From: an uncultured Prevotellaceae bacterium
GTDB taxonomy: Bacteria > Bacteroidota > Bacteroidia > Bacteroidales > Bacteroidaceae
DNA length: 8,114 nucleotides
NCBI GenBank assembly: GCA_946407325.1
Contig: CAMJNN010000054.1
Location: 1-8,114, forward strand
Reading direction: 5' to 3'
Shown piece by piece: positions 7,736 through 8,114 of the stretch (position 1 is the stretch's first letter; every line of letters begins with the position of its first letter). Below the pieces are notes generated by a model. That model had not been told where the DNA came from. It was given only the letters and a program-made list of their open reading frames with translations, and did not search any database. The position numbers and the translations under genes were made by a program.

Positions 7736-8114
7736 AGATGGGTGCACAAAGGGTAGGCGATACCCCTGCTGCCATCGATTGGCTGTTGACCGACAGCCGC
7801 TCCCTCAGTTTTCCTGAGGCAACCCTGTTCTTTGCCTTGACGACAAAGCGCAACAGTGGCGCACACTATATCAACGAACTATACCAGCGTGGCGTACGAA
7901 ACTTCGTGGTTGCCCGCTCCGATTATGGTGAGGTGGAAGCCCTCCATCTCCAGGAAACCAACATTTTGTTGGTGCCTGATACGCTCGGTGCCTTACAGAA
8001 GTTAGCGCAGAGCATCAGGAAACAGTTCACTATCCCTGTGATTGGTGTTACTGGCAGTAATGGAAAGACAGTAGTAAAGGAATGGTTGCATCAATTGTTG
8101 AGTCCTGACAGGGT
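7705..8114 (+). CDS. murF: UDP-N-acetylmuramoyl-tripeptide:D-Ala-D-Ala ligase (MurF), N-terminal part, probably a MurF-alanine racemase fusion; runs off right edge
   Basis: MurF adds D-alanyl-D-alanine to UDP-MurNAc-tripeptide with ATP, the last cytoplasmic step in making the peptidoglycan pentapeptide precursor. The 136 visible codons cover the N-terminal substrate-binding domain and the start of the ATPase domain. LLTDSRS (27-33) contains the Mur-ligase DSR motif. LFFALTTKRNSGAHYI (41-56) and ELYQRGVRNFVV (58-69) are typical of MurF. IPVIGVTGSNGKT (110-122) is the P-loop that binds ATP, with Lys121. In Bacteroides and relatives this type of MurF is followed in the same protein by an alanine racemase domain; that part would lie outside the window, so the fusion is inferred from family knowledge. 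The start at 7705 overlaps the GSCFA gene by 31 bases and gives the expected MSYQIEQIA N-terminus. An in-frame ATG at 7738, three bases after the GSCFA stop, is a possible alternative. Confidence 0.93.
   Translation, partial: MSYQIEQIALEMGAQRVGDTPAAIDWLLTDSRSLSFPEATLFFALTTKRNSGAHYINELYQRGVRNFVVARSDYGEVEALHLQETNILLVPDTLGALQKLAQSIRKQFTIPVIGVTGSNGKTVVKEWLHQLLSPDR

Overview
The window looks like ordinary chromosomal core DNA from a member of the Bacteroidales (Bacteroides/Prevotella-like). Several observations support this. The intergenic regions carry Bacteroidetes-type -7 boxes (TAnnTTTG), one of them with a TTTG 19 bases upstream, and the leaders are AT-rich. A GSCFA-family protein precedes a MurF of the type found in Bacteroidetes. 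The aldose epimerase has a lipoprotein signal. dxs, trkA and trkH are fused into one overlapping gene string. No mobile element, rRNA, tRNA, CRISPR array or phage gene was seen.

The minus strand fills positions 1 to 6593. Reading in the direction of transcription, dxs (1-deoxy-D-xylulose-5-phosphate synthase, first step of the MEP isoprenoid pathway) overlaps trkA (NAD-binding regulator of K+ uptake) by four bases (ATGA). trkA overlaps trkH (K+-translocating membrane subunit) by one base (TGATG). A 98-bp gap with its own -7 box and an AT-rich palindrome follows. Then comes galM, a predicted lipoprotein aldose 1-epimerase, whose stop overlaps by one base (TAATG) the start of a sodium/sugar symporter of the SGLT type. 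The symporter runs off the left edge.

The plus strand begins after a 146-bp divergent promoter region (6594-6739). The first gene is a complete GSCFA/SGNH-like protein of unknown function. It overlaps by 31 bases the start of murF (UDP-MurNAc-tripeptide:D-Ala-D-Ala ligase). By analogy with relatives, murF is probably the N-terminal half of a MurF-alanine racemase fusion; it runs off the right edge.

Three functional modules can therefore be read: isoprenoid precursor synthesis tied to potassium uptake, sugar mutarotation tied to Na+-driven sugar uptake, and peptidoglycan precursor synthesis tied to a GSCFA protein. All genes are intact where visible. I found no convincing previously undescribed system. 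The most interesting leads are the GSCFA-murF pairing, the dxs-trkA-trkH coupling, the lipoprotein epimerase with its symporter, and the closely interleaved divergent promoters.
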